Shown: positions 17,201 to 31,800 of the stretch, piece after piece
Layout of the letters: each line of letters opens with the position of its first letter
Position numbering within the stretch: the stretch's first letter is position 1
NCBI RefSeq assembly: GCF_041381155.1
Contig: NC_091140.1
Coordinates: 25,820,864 to 25,884,863, forward strand
Direction: 5' to 3'
DNA length: 64,000 nucleotides
Source: Argopecten irradians
Taxonomy: Eukaryota; Mollusca; Bivalvia; Pectinida; Pectinidae
Translations under genes and position numbers: made by a program
Notes under the pieces: generated by a model
Database searches by the model: none
What the model was told of the DNA's origin: nothing
What the model saw: the letters and a program-made list of their open reading frames with translations, nothing else

Positions 17201-20200
17201 CCAGACCCGGACCTGTACAAGAGGAATTATACAATTGTATTTATTGTCTCAGTTGTTTCAACTACAACCTATATATGTATGATTACTCAGTTTGATTTTT
17301 TTCCTTTATCCAGTTTGGATATGAAAAGGTCAAATTCAAACAAAAGGCCGCATATTAAAAGTTCAAATAGTCGTTCACTACGTGAACGATTTTGGATACC
17401 AGAACACATGAAGTAAAATACTACGAAGTAAAATACTACGTAGTTTTTGAATAAAATATTGATTTCTGCTGCTGAGAAATGACAGATTTCTATTTGTTTT
17501 TAACCTATACGCACCGTCGTCTGCTACCTTGTCTATTGGGACGTTGGTGGTGTATGAGATGTAACCGAGGAGTGAGAAAATGGCGAAGCCGGCAAATACA
17601 CTGGTACCACAGTTAATGAACGATACGATCACAGCATCACTGGAAACAAATTAATGTGAAATTTGGTAAGTAAATACGTGTAATATTGTTATAAATAGTT
17701 TAGTCTCATGTAAATATGTTAACTTACTACCAACGTTAACTTGTTCCAAAATTGTTTTGTTGCATATCCTTGAATATCACGCGAATATAAATCATTTCAA
17801 CAATTGGCTATGCGATATGGACATTTACTTTTGAACTTCTGTTTTATATACTTGTCATTATTGTATAAACTTACCGTAGACAATTATTATTGAACTTGTT
17901 ATAACTAGCCATGGTTAGAAGACCACCGAATGCTGGTCCGAGGGAGTAGAATATCTGGGTGGCAGCATCTCCCCACACCTGTAATGGAAGGTATAAAATT
18001 TGTCTTGATGTATACGGATAAAATATGGTCTATACAGTTTCATTTCCCATTGGCAAATGCCATTCCTCCAAATTGGACCAATAATTGAAGACGAAGGAAT
18101 TTATATTAAGCAGTTACTTCCTTTCTTATCTTAGTTAGAAAAATTGAAACACTAGTAAATGATTATTGAACAAAACGTTAAAGTTTGGTTTTACTTTACA
18201 ACACGTAAACATTACATTATAATAAATAAAAAAACACATCTCAGATAAATATTTACCTTGGCGTTCTTCAAAAGTTCCCATTTTGGGAAGATATAGAACT
18301 CGATTCCTTTGTAGTAGCCTGGGAGGGTTACACCACGGATCAGGAGGACGAGGAGGACAACGTAAGGGAAGGTCGCTGTGAAGTATACTACCTGAGAAAC
18401 AATAAAGGTATAATGAAATAATGCAGTATACAACCTTTGAAATAATAACCTGTATGGGAAACACAATAAAGCTTATCAACATCCACTAAATGAATCTTAA
18501 AAGATGGACATATCCGTATATGAAATAAATTAATGATTTAGAAATAAGAATATATTAAATTCTGTCATCACGTCATCCTAGACTATGGTACAATTTATAT
18601 GCTTTATTACACTCTATGAATATATTACAGATATGTAATAATGAAGTTCTATTTATGATGATGGCAAGTATCCCTACATTAAAACATCCACATGATTCCA
18701 TATGTACGATACTCAATGATTCTGCTGCAAATTTTACCTTTCCTGATGACTTGACTCCCTTCATCAGACAGAAGAAGATGAAGAGCCAGCAGATGAGAAG
18801 GCAGAGGACGTTCTTCAGACTCACGCCTCCGATGTCCTCTAGACCGCTTGATTCGTGGACTCTCAGTACATAACGACTGTGGAATACCATGGTTACAGGT
18901 GAGAATTCATCGAAACGTAAATGTACGTTGATAGATCCTTAAGCAGGTTCTCATTTCAACAAATCAATTAACAAATATACTGACATTTATGAAACATCCT
19001 ACATTTTCTTTGAACTTCCTACGGAATTCTGCCTTACATAAGTATGAATAAAATAGTTGACATACAATGAAATATTCCCTGTAAAATGTATAGCAATACT
19101 CAGTCACATTGGCATTGACAAAACTTCCTTCGAAAATGTTTCTTTTTCAATTATAGACAAGAAACTTAATAAAAGAACATTGATTTTGTGTTGCATTAAG
19201 TAACATATATGGTTCGATTAAGTAACATATATGGTTCGAAAACATAGATGTGTTGAGGAAGGTACATTAAGTATCCATTTATCATTCTGATGGTATGCTT
19301 TCACTTACTTCCAGTATTCACTGCTGGCTGTCTCAAATTTGATGTCACAGGAGTCTGTATGATCTACTAGTATGGTAGAATTGAGCTGGGCTATAGACGT
19401 GAACGTTTCGCTGAACTTGGTGCTCAGGTTGCTAAGTAAACCACTCAGGCAGGTGTGGTCTTTTAGTTCTGTAGATATGAAACAAAGTAATTATCAGTAC
19501 GAACAAGTTGTCTGTTGAAATATCTTGCTATAATAATCATTGCACTTTTGACAAAGATATATCTTGCATGCATTTACAATGATTTATACTCTTCCGAAAA
19601 AATATGAAACATATGTGGCTATTCAATTCTACACTTCATTTTTGTAACTTTTGGACAAAATTATTGTCATATTCTAACCTCAAAAGCACGCCAAATTTAT
19701 AATATTAAAAATGACTTAATGTGTTATAACATGTTTTATTGGTTATATAATGTATTAATGTTAATGTCCCTCAGTGTTTATACAATGTGTATATCATTTT
19801 CATTAAATCATTTAAAGAAAATAATTCTACATTTGGATTCATTAAATAATTAGTGAATTTCAGAACAAATTCAAATTGATGTAATAAACATACCATATAT
19901 AAAGAAACATATGGAGATATCTTACCTAAAGTAGCGTTAATTTTCATAGTCTCATTCATACTGTCGAGGTCAGGGTAAGGTTCGGTCCTACACTTCTCGG
20001 TGTTCCAGGGTTTGCCACAGCGTTGCCATGGTAACTCGTCGTCAAGGTTGACGAAGGAGACGAACATGTAGTAGACGGAGTACATGATGATTACGTTGTA
20101 GTAGGTACAGACCATGGCGCTAATCAGGATCATAGCCCACCCGATACCTGAAGGACAAAACAGTATTAGTAGGTAAATATAGATAATACAATAAAAACGG

Positions 20201-23200
20201 TTATAACGACCCTCAGGGGACTGACAAATTCACTCTGTAATACGTATAGTTATACACACATTGCAAAACCTCTCATAGGAACCTTGACAGGGTCAAAATG
20301 ATTTAAACTGATTAATTTCTGAATACCAACTCAATGAAATATGAAAAAATGGAGGCTATCTTCTGAAAATCAAATAACAAAGATTTGTTTAAACTTAATG
20401 GACACCAGCAGTTGCAAATGTAAAAGAGATAAATAAATAAGAAATGATGTACTAAAGTATTTGGTTTGTGCGGATATCATTCAAGTCATATAATAATTAT
20501 CATGACTATTTGTGTTTGATCCATTGACAAGCAAAATAATAAAAATAACCCACTGATTTTGTGGTATTTATATGCAGGCATATTCGAAGGTCAAGTAAGA
20601 AAAAGTAAATGTAAGTAAGCAATTCTGGTGTTAGTACCATAAAAACACGTGTTGGCATCACAGGATTGTTATTTTTTATGAAAGGGCTTTAGAACTGTTT
20701 CTGTCGCCATAAATGTTCGTCATAATGTTGTTACTTCTTTTGTACATTAGATTAAGGGGGGACCACCGCTGGTGCATAAAACAATAGATAGCCCTCGGGC
20801 AGCCAAAAAATGACACTTTTGGTAAATAACATGAAACAATAGGTAGCCCTCAGACAGCCAAATAAATGACACTTTTGGTATTGAATAAAATGGAGAAAGA
20901 CGACATATACGATGTATATTTGCAATAACCAAGTCATAATGATACTAACGGTCGTAGGTCAAACGTAGTGGCTGCAGAATAATAACAATACTATAATGTA
21001 ATAATAAACTCCGGATTTTCTTTACGATTTTAGCAGACACTCATATTCGTTGGAGGTATAAAATCCTCTTACCTAGGGTTATTTGAGGACGAGTGTCACG
21101 GAAAAACCACGACAGTACTCAAACATATAGAAATAGTATAAACAAGAGACGAGAAAGAAAAATTGATAATTATAATAATAAATGGAAGTGTTGCATGTCG
21201 GAAAAGATTGCTATTTCGGTATATTTATTGTCGATATTGAATATTTTCCCACAATTTTTCAAGGGCAACATTCCGTTGTCTGTTTGAATTCAATAGAAAT
21301 AAATCCCAACAAGCCTTATTATCTTGTTTTCCAGTGTCCACAGAACATAGGACTTCGAATAAATTATTTCAAAAACTGCTGGAAGGCCCCACAACTATTA
21401 GCCTCATTCCACATTTTCCGCAAATGGGACACAGATGACCTATTATTTTAAGCTAATGCACGAATTTATCAAGCGTTTTTTTAAGCTTATTATATGTGAC
21501 AATCAGGTAAACGTATTATTCAGCTAGATTATCGTCAAAATGGTCTGAAGTATAATAAATTCATAGATGTGTAAGTATTTTAAAACATGATGCATACAAA
21601 GGCTGAACAAAGTGTCTGCTTTGTTCTATATCGGTTATTTGCCTTGGGGAAATATGTGTTGTGTCGCGTGTCTGTTTCTTTTTAATCACATCTGCCCAAA
21701 TCTGCCCAGTTTCAAATGGCTTTACCAATGTAAAAAATATAATAATGTTATTTAATGGTGTTTTAAATGGCTGTACCGGGCAGGAATTTCACGGTGATGT
21801 CATGATATGAACAATTACGCGATGTCAAGAAAAATGACATGACATCTTGATTCGAGAATTTCGCAGCACATGTATAGTTTTGGTTAGGGTTAGGGTGAAT
21901 GTTCTTATAGTCTATCAGTAATTAAAGTATCTTAAACTTGTTGATTCAATATGAGATCTTATAAAACTCGTCTCAAAGGTTTAAATTCTGACAAGTTTCA
22001 TCAAAGTACATACATTTTTTTACATTTACCATTATAAATCCTAATGATGTTATTCTATAAGTCTTGAAATAATTGAAATAACAGGTGAAATTGATCAAGC
22101 TAGGCATAATAGGGAAATTTATTTACCGAATGATGCTGCCTGTCGTTACATTAATGTGTTCTTTACATTATCACGACATCACTTGTAAAATTTGTAAAAT
22201 GAGATAAATAAGTTCAGATAATATCGTCTCAAAGGTTTAAATTCTGCCTGTAAAATCTTTCAGAATTTAAAACGCCTAAGACACGTTTCATCAAATTACA
22301 TTTTTTTTACATTTACCTTTATATATCCTAAAGATATTATTCTATCACGATATCACTAGTAAAATTTATAAAATGATATAAATATGTTCAGATAATATCG
22401 ATTTTGCTTCTTATTAATCTTTATATGTTTGACAAAATGACACTATAGAAAGATCTTTGAAATATCCGCCATTGTTTTTTAACTGTCTTACATGTACATA
22501 CCCATGAAGAGGGGACTGAGTGCCCAGGCTGTGACCGGTCCTTGTGAGGAGAACTGACCAAGACACAACTCGAGGAAAAACAGGGGTAATCCGGCCACTA
22601 GCAACATAATGACGTAAGGCACGAGGAAAGCACCTGCAATGAACCAATTAAAACATGTTAATTTAACCTAAACTTAAGGGGATAAAAGGAAATCTGAAGT
22701 AGAAGTTTCCACGAGCATTAATGGACAAACATAGCATTGTACGATGAAAATCGTATGTCGTGTTCTTAGATTAATTGCCTGTTGCTATATTGAAATATGG
22801 ATATACATTTCAATAGTCATGTAATTAAACTTTCTCTGGTTTGCCGTTGTCAATGCAGCAGGATGTACTTTCGACAATCGTTGTCATGCAATGAATGTTT
22901 GTAGACTTGAGATTACAATTTGACCATACATGCAAATAAATTTCTTACCTCCTCCATTTCTGTAACATAGGTAAGGAAACCTCCACACATTTCCCAATCC
23001 TACAGCGTATCCGATACAGGACAGGAGAAAATCAAGTTTCCCTGACCAATTACCACGCTCCGGCTCTTCCTGAAATCATAAATCAAATCTATAAGTATGG
23101 TAACTTTGAAAGGGCATCACCAAGAGTAGAAGGAGGCAAACTAAAAACTAGAGACGGTCGGTCGAGGAAGAAATGAAGGAAGGAAGATGAATGTGGAAAT

Positions 23201-26200
23201 ATAGGAAGTCAGCACTGGAGGTCTCTGGTAATTGTTTTACGTGCGTCACGACATGAAGTGAGATGGCTAAGTTAGTTGTGATCTTTCTAGAACGTTACAC
23301 TATATATTGTTAAAGCTAGAATGAGGATACACATCTTTCTATATATGGATAGGAAGTTTAGGGATATTCTACCCGAGGGTCACAGAATTTCTCAAAGCAT
23401 TTTGTGATTCTGAGGTAGAATTTGCTTATTATTCCTAACCATTATGAAAGGGTAGTTTTCTCTGATCACTTGCCATTATTACCAAAGATTTGATGTCATT
23501 TTTATTTTACAGTAAAAACAAAATCATAAACGATTGCGTATTTCACAATAAGTTTCTGAAATCGGCTCTCAAATTTTATTGATAAATTAGCCTATTGTTT
23601 ACGCAGTGACGTAACGGGGTTATAATTCATGGGTAATACAGCCTCGGGCGACATGAGTGTATTGTATGAGACAAGCCAATAGTTATGGATAAAACGTTAT
23701 CCGAAATGACAAATGTTCATCAGAGACCACATCCGCGTGACTTTAGGTGAAACCAATCACCAAGATCATTGCACTGCCTTAAGTAGCCTTAACCGAAAGA
23801 TGACTTAATAAAAACACTTAATTTAGATTTTTCACGCAAAACTTTAAGTCTAGAATTGTTTCATGATCCTTGAGTCACGGGTAACTTCACAATTCCAACA
23901 CTTCAATACACGGAGATTAATGAAATACTTGTACCGAACACTTTCTGTCAGAAGGGAGAAATATAACTAGAGAAAAGTTTCACTAAATAAATAGGCAATA
24001 CACCTACAATTCCGATTTCAGTACACGTAGATTAACATTGTATACCCTCTGTCAGAAGGGAAAATAAAATCAAAGGAAAGTTTCACTAAATAGATTCAAG
24101 ACAATGTACCATCGTGATACAAGGTACAATTGTCAATCTGCATTATGCTAAGTAGAGCATGTTCAGAAATAAATGGTTGTATGTGGCAGAGTACGAACAA
24201 TGTAAACCTAGTCAGTGGAGTTACTTAGTACTTAGGTGACCTATAACAAATCTACTGTCATACACGGTAGATTGAACATCACACAATACAACAAACGTTC
24301 ACCAAACACACCTAACAACGAAATGTATTTATATATTCTTTTTTATCAATCTCATATCGGCGTATGATTTATTAACGCATCACTCAAAGCTAGCATTCAT
24401 TGTAACACCACCAAGTAAGATCATTATAGTACAATGATTAACCTTCATTAAAACTTAATGGATAATTATGTGTAATGAGACTCAAGTATGCATACGGTTA
24501 CACGTATCATAATAATATATTCGACGTATGTTACTAATAAGATATATATTTACGCTTCAGTTTGTAGCGATAGAGGTTGACAGAAAGGTACTTTGTAAAT
24601 AAACCAATTCATCAAAATTAATATCATTGGTGTGATATCATTTGTAAATCTGAAGAGAAGATATAATATAATATTGTCCCTTTAATTTCATAAATGCTAT
24701 TATAAAACCTAGGACGTAAAAGTCTGTTTTTTTCTGAATTTTCCATGAGTAAAAATATAATTTTAAAAGAACAAGAACAAATAAAGATGGAGATTTTAAA
24801 CACGTCTTGTTAACACATATAGCAGACAGTGTTATTTGAATTACTTGCAATACAAATATTTAATCTATGTCGCCCAAATTCATCTTTTTAACCGGTACTT
24901 GAAATCTACCAATGTTTAAATAGAAAATGTAGCCTGAATGCGGTTGCCCTACATTTCGTGAAAGAAACTAAACTGAATCCCCTTATCAAACATCGATTGA
25001 ATATTTTAAATGGGGTTCTGCCCTGATGTTAGTTTTATGTCTTTGACAGGATCTAACAGGTGAGGTTTGGCAGTTATAACCTTATATACTGCCATCGTCG
25101 TGTCATACTAGCCATTACAACACACTGTCACTGACCGAACAGATACACACTTACTATTTGTGGCGTTTAATGGCGTTCATTTACAGCTAGAAATCGACAG
25201 ATGTCTGGAGAGGGGGCACTTAACATGTACATACCATTTCATGTCCTCCTAATTGATTTCTTGAGATTCGTTCTCATTCTCTTATAGTTATAGATAAGAG
25301 GTAGAAGTGTGTACTGCAAAAATGGCAAACGCTCGGTGCATTGCAATGTAAAACACCACTACTTTATTTATACTTTTACCTGTCAGATGTTTGCTATTAA
25401 TTATTGCGAATAAAAGTGACAAACTTTGCACAAAGTAGCGAAATCAACAAATGGATGAAAAGTGTAATGAATCATATTAGCATAAATATAAAGCAACTTC
25501 AATAAAAAATTTGAAATATTCACTAGGGGGACAGGAACAACATGATATCATAATTGATAGAGCACACAGTTCTTTTATATACAAATATGGCTTTGTTGAG
25601 GTCCGAAAAAGTAGTTAATAGCGTGTGTATCTGTTTAATTATTTCACTATCACGCCCGATACGAGTAACTACCAAGACTCGGAGGCAGTTTTTGGCCAAA
25701 TTAAATAATATCTTTTTGTGACATGAATAAACACATTAAACAAATGTAATTATAACTGACCTCGATACTGACAGCAAATCTCATACTAAGTACAGATTAT
25801 ATTTTTATTTTATAACAGTTCGTTTTATTGACTGATCGTGAGATGAATATTACAACATGTTGAACCAACAATTGAATACTCTAGGCGTACATTGTACAGC
25901 TGTCTGAGCCTTATACTAGCATCGATGGGATCGGTTTGATGTGCCACTGACATTAGTGATATGAGTGATGAAAGATAATAATAATTGAGAAGGACACACA
26001 TTAAGTTATATAATTATTCACACTTGTTGATGCATTCGCGTTGATTCGATAGAAGTTCACTGTCTATTCTAATCCTTTAATTCAGTTCCGACCGAAGATT
26101 TGATTGTGTATTGGATATAAGGTTAATTTCACTTGAATGATTTTTGCTCTGAAGTACAGGTGTATGGAGCTGTGCAACTTTAAATCTTGCCGGGACATTC

Positions 26201-27706
26201 AGAATCTTACCAGCACAATTACAACCTGTTTTTGAACAATTTGTATCCACAAGTTGAATGGTAGATTTAGATGTATATTTGAAATGGGTCTTATTTCTTT
26301 AGAAATCTGGCATGTTCCTAGTTCATAGGGAATAAAATTACAGCTAATTATACAAACATCGAAGAGGTAAGGCGGTGAGCTGTCCGTTTGAATGAGTGGC
26401 ATCAGCATGAGACTTTTTAAATTAGCCAGATGGGGTTTAAAAATCTCTCCCACGGGACGGCTAACATCTCTATATGGATTTACATGGGATATATTGCTTT
26501 GCGTCTGTGATTCTTTAAAGGGGAGCTTATTTTTCCCAATACTTCTTTGTGTCAGTTTGTGTCAATGTGAACACGTATGCATTTATAGAATTAAATAAAT
26601 ATAAAACTTGTTCACAATCATGCCAATGAAATGTACAAATGCAATATCCTGCGAATTGGTAGACATGATGTAAGCATACACTAAAATATAGGAAAGATTT
26701 TTTGTGCTCCTGTCAGTTTTGACCCAATAGAGAAACAAAGGATTACAACAAAAAAGATCTATTTAGACTTCTATCACTTTTTGTCTGTGAAGTTTTGTTA
26801 ATCATTTCAAACACAAGGCGTAATTTTGCGATAAATTCGTTGTAATCAATTAATTATCATTTTAAAGATATCGGAATCCGACAAATTATAAATAAATAAT
26901 TAGGAAGAAACACCACCGGGGTCAATTAACAGGATAAAATATAAGGATTTCTTCAAAACAATTTTATCGAAAATCGTAATGAACGAAAAGACTCTTTATC
27001 GTTTTGAAATGTCCTTGAATTGAAAACGATTGAAAGAAATGTGTTTCATCATTGTCATTACGCCAATGTCTATTATACTTACCTGTCGGTCGGTGTTTGG
27101 AGTTTCCTTAACAAGGCCGATGGTAGAAGTTCTACCATTAGGGCCAATGTGAGAACTTCCATCGCTGAGAGCGATATGAGAGTGCCCGTCACTAAAAGCA
27201 ATGTTGGAGACTCCATCACTTGGAGCAATGTTGGAGACTCCATCACTTGGAGCAATGTTGGAGACTCCATCACTTGGAGCAATGTTGGAGACTCCATCAC
27301 TTGGAGCAATGTTAGAGACTCCATCACTTGGAGCAATGTTGGAGATTCCGTCACTAGGGGCGATTTGAGATGTTGTTTCACGAGAGACAACGTCAGATGT
27401 TTTATCACTGTGGGCAATGTTAGGAGTAACACTAGAGCCGTTGTTAGGATATACATCACCGGAGCCTATTTTGGTAGAAGCATCGCCAGGGTCAATGTCA
27501 AGAGAAACATCATCTCCATGGCCACTACTGATGGTCTCATCACTTGGACCAAAATCAGGCGTTATGTATCTGGTCTTGACAATCTTATCTGTGTCATCCG
27601 GATGATCATTATCATCATTTGCAAAGGGATTGTTGTCCGAAAATGTTACCGGAGAGATTGTTGGTGAGGTATCTGTTGGCGAGGAGGCTGGCTGGATATT
27701 CTCCAT
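14209..27706 (-). CDS. SLC6 family Na+/Cl- dependent transporter, glycine-transporter-like
   Basis: Fifteen coding exons, all GT-AG and phase-consistent: 27083-27706, 22949-23069, 22502-22633, 19926-20147, 19309-19468, 18738-18876, 18257-18391, 17875-17978, 17515-17639, 17100-17212, 16580-16711, 16081-16180, 15386-15495, 14797-14952 and 14209-14418 (TAG). They give 860 residues. Residues 1-208 are a polar cytosolic tail; TM1 follows with [17 protein letters not shown]1 has Gly where monoamine transporters have Asp, which points to an amino-acid substrate. EL2 has the Cys pair [11 protein letters not shown] and sites NET, NAT, NLS and NST. TM6 reads [22 protein letters not shown]8 reads LGLDSQF (Na2 site Asp/Ser). 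[23 protein letters not shown] and RGVTLPG resemble vertebrate GlyT1/GlyT2, and the long tail resembles GlyT2 (about 800 residues). The Phe in TM6 is more like the proline transporter, so glycine is not certain. The gene looks intact. Confidence 0.95.
16318..16505. repeat. ~41-bp minisatellite in an SLC6 intron
   Basis: About four to five copies of a unit with GTTTGACATACATGTATT and TGTTATAAATTGGTTCA, the last ones diverged. It lies between the exons at 16081-16180 and 16580-16711. Confidence 0.85.
20779..20884. repeat. Two-copy tandem duplication in an SLC6 intron
   Basis: Two units of about 60 bp sharing AAACAATAGRTAGCCCTC, CAGCCAAA and ATGACACTTTTGGTA. It explains the two overlapping minus-strand open frames here. 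Confidence 0.8.
21960..22400. repeat. Diverged direct duplication in an SLC6 intron
   Basis: Sequence around 21970-22065 (CGTCTCAAAGGTTTAAATTC, TTTCATCAAA, TTACATTTACC) returns at 22228-22345. The segment at 22168-22226 (ATCACGACATCACTTGTAAA, TTCAGATAATATCG) returns at 22345-22400. The unit is roughly 180-260 bp with internal indels. Confidence 0.75.
23070..27082 (-). other. SLC6 intron of about 4 kb
   Basis: The intron between the N-terminal tail exon and the TM1 exon. Apart from a two-copy duplication at about 23900-24090 I see no gene, RNA or mobile element in it. Confidence 0.7.
23900..24090. repeat. Two-copy ~110-bp tandem duplication
   Basis: Both copies carry TACACG..GATTAA, CTCTGTCAGAAGGGA-like and AAAGTTTCACTAAATA motifs; divergence is moderate. 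It lies inside the large SLC6 intron. Confidence 0.7.
27187..27366 (-). repeat. 27-bp coding minisatellite in the SLC6 N-terminal tail
   Basis: Six to seven units of 27 bp, the central ones almost identical (GGAGACTCCATCACTTGGAG plus CAATGTT on the + strand). On the coding strand they read as a nine-residue repeat SNIAPSDGV at about residues 114-173, with diverged units on both sides ([27 protein letters not shown]). The region is Ser/Asp/Pro rich and probably disordered in the cytosol. Confidence 0.95.
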
Positions 27707-28471
27707 GTCACCGGATCACAGAAAAGGTAGTGTCTGTAGTCTTATACGATTGAACAGATACCTGTCCATGCGGGATACCATTCATCAACCCAGACACCGC
27801 AATCAATGCAGCGTGTTAAATTAAACTTTTTTTAACGTCCAAATCGCTTACTTTTTAAAATTCTGCTAAGTATTTACATCTAGATTTTACTTCAAGCTAA
27901 TCAAACTGTTTACTGGAAGAGATTAATAAAGATTATGTTAGCGATATAAATTTAAATCAGATTATGTAGGCCAAGTAGTGATAACATATTTGGTATAATT
28001 AGATTACGATTGGGTTAATGCTTACGGTCTGTCTGAAAACAATTGCATATTTGCATTAGAAAAGTTGAAGAACATTTTTTTCATGGAACAATTTTACTTT
28101 GAATAATGTAGGACACTATACTATATATTGAAAATAATCGGACGCTATTTAAGGATTTGAGTGGTTTATGATTGTTTCCCGAATGGACTACTTTGTAAAA
28201 ACTTTGATATGTACAATCCTGCAAAATAATAGTGTTCAAGAACTGCGATATGACGGCGACTAACGGAAACTTCACAGACAATAGGTCTCCACCAAATTGC
28301 TGTTTTAGATCGTCAATCGTTTCAGACTACGAAGGAATTTATATAGCGATTGTCTTACGCCGCGCTTACTCTCAGAAATACCTGGATCAATCTTCTTAAA
28401 TGTATAACGTTAAAGAGTATTTGCAGAATATATAAATTGATAATAAATTAATTACTGTCATTGTTTATTAA

Positions 28472-28823
28472 AGGTGCTCCACCGCCGACAGAGCATAAAT
28501 GATATTCATCATTTGAACAATAATTGGTGTTTAATTGTGTATATATATGTCTAATTAACACAAAAAATAATATAAAATGATTTATTTAGCCTTTGGTGCA
28601 TGCGCAATCAGTACTTCATTCCATATAGGAAATAGTGGCACGGATTTTTTTCGGGATGCAATTAATTATTTTTCACATATTTAACTTGAAGTCAAAAGCT
28701 CAAACTTTTCAGTTGTGGTAACGGTGTAAAGTAAGTAACTTTTGTAACTAAAGAAAAATACTTAATCGTCTGCTCCTGTTTTTGATAGTGCGAAAAATAC
28801 CATTTGTCAGCGGTGGAGCATCT
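28472..28823 (+). mobile_element. Intact family A MITE with TTAA target duplication
   Basis: 352 bp, non-coding. Left end AGGTGCTCCACCGCCGACAG; right end reversed AGATGCTCCACCGCTGACAA. TTAA lies at 28468-28471 and 28824-28827. The interior matches the split copy at 8174-10744 in opposite orientation, including the CTTTGGTGCATGCGCAATC and CGGGATGCAATTAATTA segments. It serves as the reference for the interrupted copy. Confidence 0.9.
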
Positions 28824-28827
28824 TTAA

Positions 28828-31800
28828 CGAATTTGAGTTAAAATATAAAATGTGTATACCGGTTTTAATTATAACATGCATAGGATTATCACGTTACCTA
28901 CTACTCTACCAAATGTAAAACTAAACGACTTGAAAGATAAGACGAACAGGAGGACTTAATATACGTATTCTTATATATGATGTGTCGAAACGCGTAATAA
29001 ATGTGAAATCAAGGGTGTGTGAGGTTTAAAGGATATTTACATTCTAACAAATCTCACGCTCTTCGTCGTCAACACGACTTTAATTTTGTTCAAACAACGA
29101 TAATTCTATCCGCACAAACATGGCCCCAGGGCATCAGCTATTGTTCGCAATTGTCCGATATCATTCTAGTGGGCAGTCTCAGGAGTGGTCATTTATTCAG
29201 AGTTAGTAATAAACTCCTAATGTCATGGTCAATCGTATTCTAGTGATATCGGGGATGGCGCTGACCATTAAGGTCACTTTAAGGAGATGACCCATACATG
29301 GTCATACATTGTCACGGGAAACTGGTTTTTAATGTTGTTCCCGATAAAATGCCATTAAGATGGGTATTTCTGATACTAAGTCATTCAAAGGGTTCTAAGG
29401 GTTGGAAGTCATTCCAAATGAACATTCTTGTACTGATAATGCGATTTGGGGTCCTGCTACTTAGGAATTGTTTATAAGTCTCCAGAGTGTCAAATCATGG
29501 AAGTGTTCACAGTGATTAACATGCACAACAGAAAAAATATTGCAAGAATTTAATTTTATTTTCGAAAAAAATATAGCAGGACATTTTCACATCATTTTAA
29601 TAATTGACATCTTCCACACTTAATGTATAACAATCCATTAAAACAAACGTCAATTCGGCCTTATATATATTTGCAAAGGGCCTTATCCCTCTTAACTTGA
29701 TTAGGATAGTTACTGACAACATTTGTTTTACTGCAACACGATCAGCTTTCATGTAGCCCTTTTTGATCCCATAAAGCGCCCAAAAGGACCCGACCATAAG
29801 TGCGATCCATCCTAGTAAACATGTTGGACAAACCAGGGTTAATCCTAGTGTAAATACAAACAATATCCATTGGGGTCTTAGCCTCAATTAATGCTTAAGT
29901 ATAATATAATGTACATAACGTATACAGGACTGTTTGTCATCTTAATAGTATATTTATATAAACGTGTTTACGGATACTTACTATAGCTAAATAAACATCT
30001 TGTTCTCTACAAACATTGTTGTATTTTGTTGAAAACTCTGGCGTTGTGACGTCCACGATCAACTTCACATTTTCATAGAACACAAGATCTTTATGTAAAT
30101 TTTATATTCAAATGAGCGGTTATTTTTGTTGTTTAAAATATGTGCTGTCGTTATTTCAACCTAGTATTTTGTAATAACGACATAACTAAGTTATTACGAC
30201 AAAACCTGTGTTTGCTCCCGTACATTAAGGTTATTTTTGCGATTAACAAATAAATATCATGACAAGAAAATTTATTTCTAACGATTGAAATTTAGCGATC
30301 AATTTATAAGCATGACTCGTTCTTCACTTGACACTTTCCATGAATCAAATGTTTGTGACCTCAATATGCCGGGTGAAATTGCGAAGATATTACCATCGCG
30401 AAAGTAAGCAGATATACCATATCGATTTAAGAAACCTTTGATAGAATATATATATGGATAACTTATAGAATTGTTGCCATGGCAATTTATTCTGTCAGTT
30501 TTGATAGAAGATGCATAACCAACAATATTTCACTTTACTTATGATTTTTATTGTTATTATTTTATCACCTTGGTCAAACGAACCCTAAAGCTTCATGTTA
30601 TTGTGATATTTACAAATTGTCCCAGTATCATTGTGATAGATGACTCGTTTAGGTGTCCCCGCCCCACCTTGCCTAGAGCTAGTGTGATAGAGACATGAGA
30701 ATCTACTGTCACGTGACACATGACATTATGACCCCTAATATCACCTACATCTACAGTCTTATATTCTGTGCATGCTTGGTTATCGAGCTGATACATCAAT
30801 TACACTAACACCCCCGGCGATTGGCTATCGAACTGATACATCAATTACACTAACACCCCCGGCGATTGCACATAAACAAACATACAGGTCAGGCCATCCA
30901 CCAAAGTTTAATGTTACACGTGACTATCCTCATTGAAATAAAAGGAATATAGTGATAGGTTTACATTCCAACATTAATATTTTTATCAAACATTCCGTAA
31001 TTTTCATGGTAAGGATTTAGGAAATTGTGATTTGATTTGACTAGTAGTGACTTTAATTTATAGGATCATTAATCACATTTTTTTAAAATCTTACTTTAGC
31101 TGTTTTAGCGGTTTGTAAAACAAACTTGAATGTTTCTACTGGAAACGGAAAGTGATTCATGATATAGTATACAATAATTAAGATCTAATTTTAGTTTATT
31201 TTGAACTTTTAGATAATAAAATGACTTTCCTGTAATCCTTAATTAATTTGTGTACTGCGCTCAGTTCAGCGAAACAGTTCAAAGAAGGTAGATAAAGTTG
31301 AAAAATACGACAAATTAAAATCTTGGTCATTGTAGGACAAGATCGAGTACCATTTCCTTATTACACATTCTGTCTGATCAATTCTGATTATATAAAAACA
31401 ATTTCATTTCTGTTTAACGAATGCCATTTTGAGGGCGTGGTCCATTAACGACATCGTGTCTGTCTGCCTTAGTTAGTGTTGTTTCTATCTCTCTACATCG
31501 CTGTGCATGGTGATCACTTTCTTACTTTAACTCGGTTATATTTTATACAGAATTTAAATGGAGTGATCACCATACCTGATCTGATAAACAAACTTTATAC
31601 AAATCGAGGTTTATAAGAAACAGGACAAAAATCAAAGGTGTTTGCGCACCAGCTAAGTCAACAGAAAATGCTATGTTTGGTGTCGACATATTTAGTTATA
31701 AAGTAAGTATAATGTTCCGTGTCAACAAACTTCAGCAATTAGTCGAGACATGATTGGACAAAGAAGTTCAATTCCATACCTATATTGATTCACGAAACCT

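Noticed and set aside
27020..27667. 215-codon + strand frame opposite the SLC6 tail exon
   Set aside because: Shadow of the 27-bp coding repeat on the other strand; the minus-strand frame joins the transporter in phase.
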